The position numbers were made by a program, and so were the translations under genes. From Ruminococcus sp. (GTDB lineage Bacteria > Bacillota > Clostridia > Oscillospirales > Ruminococcaceae): DNA of 13,878 nucleotides. A model generated the notes under the pieces. It did no database searches. It saw nothing but the letters and a program-made list of their open reading frames with translations, and was not told the origin of the DNA. The stretch spans positions 1 through 13,878 of the forward strand of contig JAFYET010000200.1 in the NCBI GenBank assembly GCA_017544125.1. The letters are read 5' to 3'. Numbering within the stretch: position 1 is the first letter of the stretch; each line of letters begins with the position of its first letter. Shown piece after piece: positions 13,713-13,878 of this stretch.

Positions 13713-13878
13713 TTACTCCTTCGCTCTGCAGGCGCTTAGCAGCGCTCCCCTGTTTATCATAGCCTTTGCTATCACAAGGGTAATGATAAGACTGATGATA
13801 CAAATAAATGAAACTGCGGCAAACGAATAAATATCAAAGCTTACTATCAGATCACTTCCTGCCAATATTTTGAGAGTA
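13713..13878 (-). CDS. ABC transporter permease (FtsX/MacB-like), C-terminal part only
   Basis: The gene continues past the right edge; only the last 54 codons are visible. They encode a soluble lead-in (LKILAGSDLIVSFDIYSF), one hydrophobic helix (about 20 residues, FICIISLIITLVIAK) and a short basic tail ending ACRAKE, the usual end of an FtsX-like permease, whose last helix is followed by a few cytosolic residues. Adjacency to the MacB-like ATPase supports the call. The order is permease before ATPase. Confidence 0.75.
   Translation of the reverse strand, partial: TLKILAGSDLIVSFDIYSFAAVSFICIISLIITLVIAKAMINRGALLSACRAKE

Overview
The window looks like chromosomal DNA of a gut Clostridia bacterium, most likely Oscillospiraceae and close to Ruminococcus. 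This is inferred from gene content, moderate G+C, AGGAGG-type ribosome binding sites, sigma-A type promoters (TTGAAA/TATAAT) and the kind of G/C-rich hairpin repeat at the left edge. No database was consulted.

Left part (1-8347), ordinary chromosome. A hairpin-rich intergenic repeat (1-160) lies beside a minus-strand phosphoglucomutase/phosphomannomutase gene with its own promoter and terminator. A plus-strand run of four genes (2493-6514) has a good promoter in front and a strong terminator behind. It encodes an unknown acidic protein, a YwqG/DUF1963 protein, a monoacylglycerol-lipase-like alpha/beta hydrolase and the ComM/YifB AAA+ ATPase. Next come a five-TM membrane protein with a DUF3592-like end (minus), a possible gene remnant and a small unknown AT-rich gene (minus).

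At 8348-8423 there is a tRNA-Pro(GGG) gene with its own promoter and terminator. Its 3' end faces an integrated mobile element. On the minus strand, from the element interior towards the tRNA, the genes are a small sigma-70-like protein, a small Cys-rich protein, a MazF/PemK toxin, an excisionase-like HTH protein and a tyrosine recombinase. Overlapping starts and stops (ATGA, and an 8-nt overlap) make the Cys-rich, mazF and xis genes look translationally coupled. The gap between tRNA and integrase carries two copies of a paired 9-bp repeat that could be integrase arm sites. No second copy of the tRNA 3' end is visible, so the far end of the element is probably outside the window.

Right part (12108-13878), all minus strand: a MacB-like ABC transporter (permease C-terminus, cut by the window edge, then ATPase), followed by a 288-aa protein with two N-terminal TM helices joined to what looks like the C-terminal half of a dGTPase, with no HD catalytic motif. 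Whether these belong to the element is unproven.

Most notable are: (1) the membrane-anchored, HD-less dGTPase-like protein; (2) the sigma-like gene, whose reading frame is broken at an A5 run such that a -1 shift restores a 136-aa protein, and whose ribosome binding site lies inside a hairpin; (3) an intrinsic terminator inside the 5' end of the Cys-rich gene, directly upstream of mazF-xis-int, suggesting attenuation of the integration/excision module.
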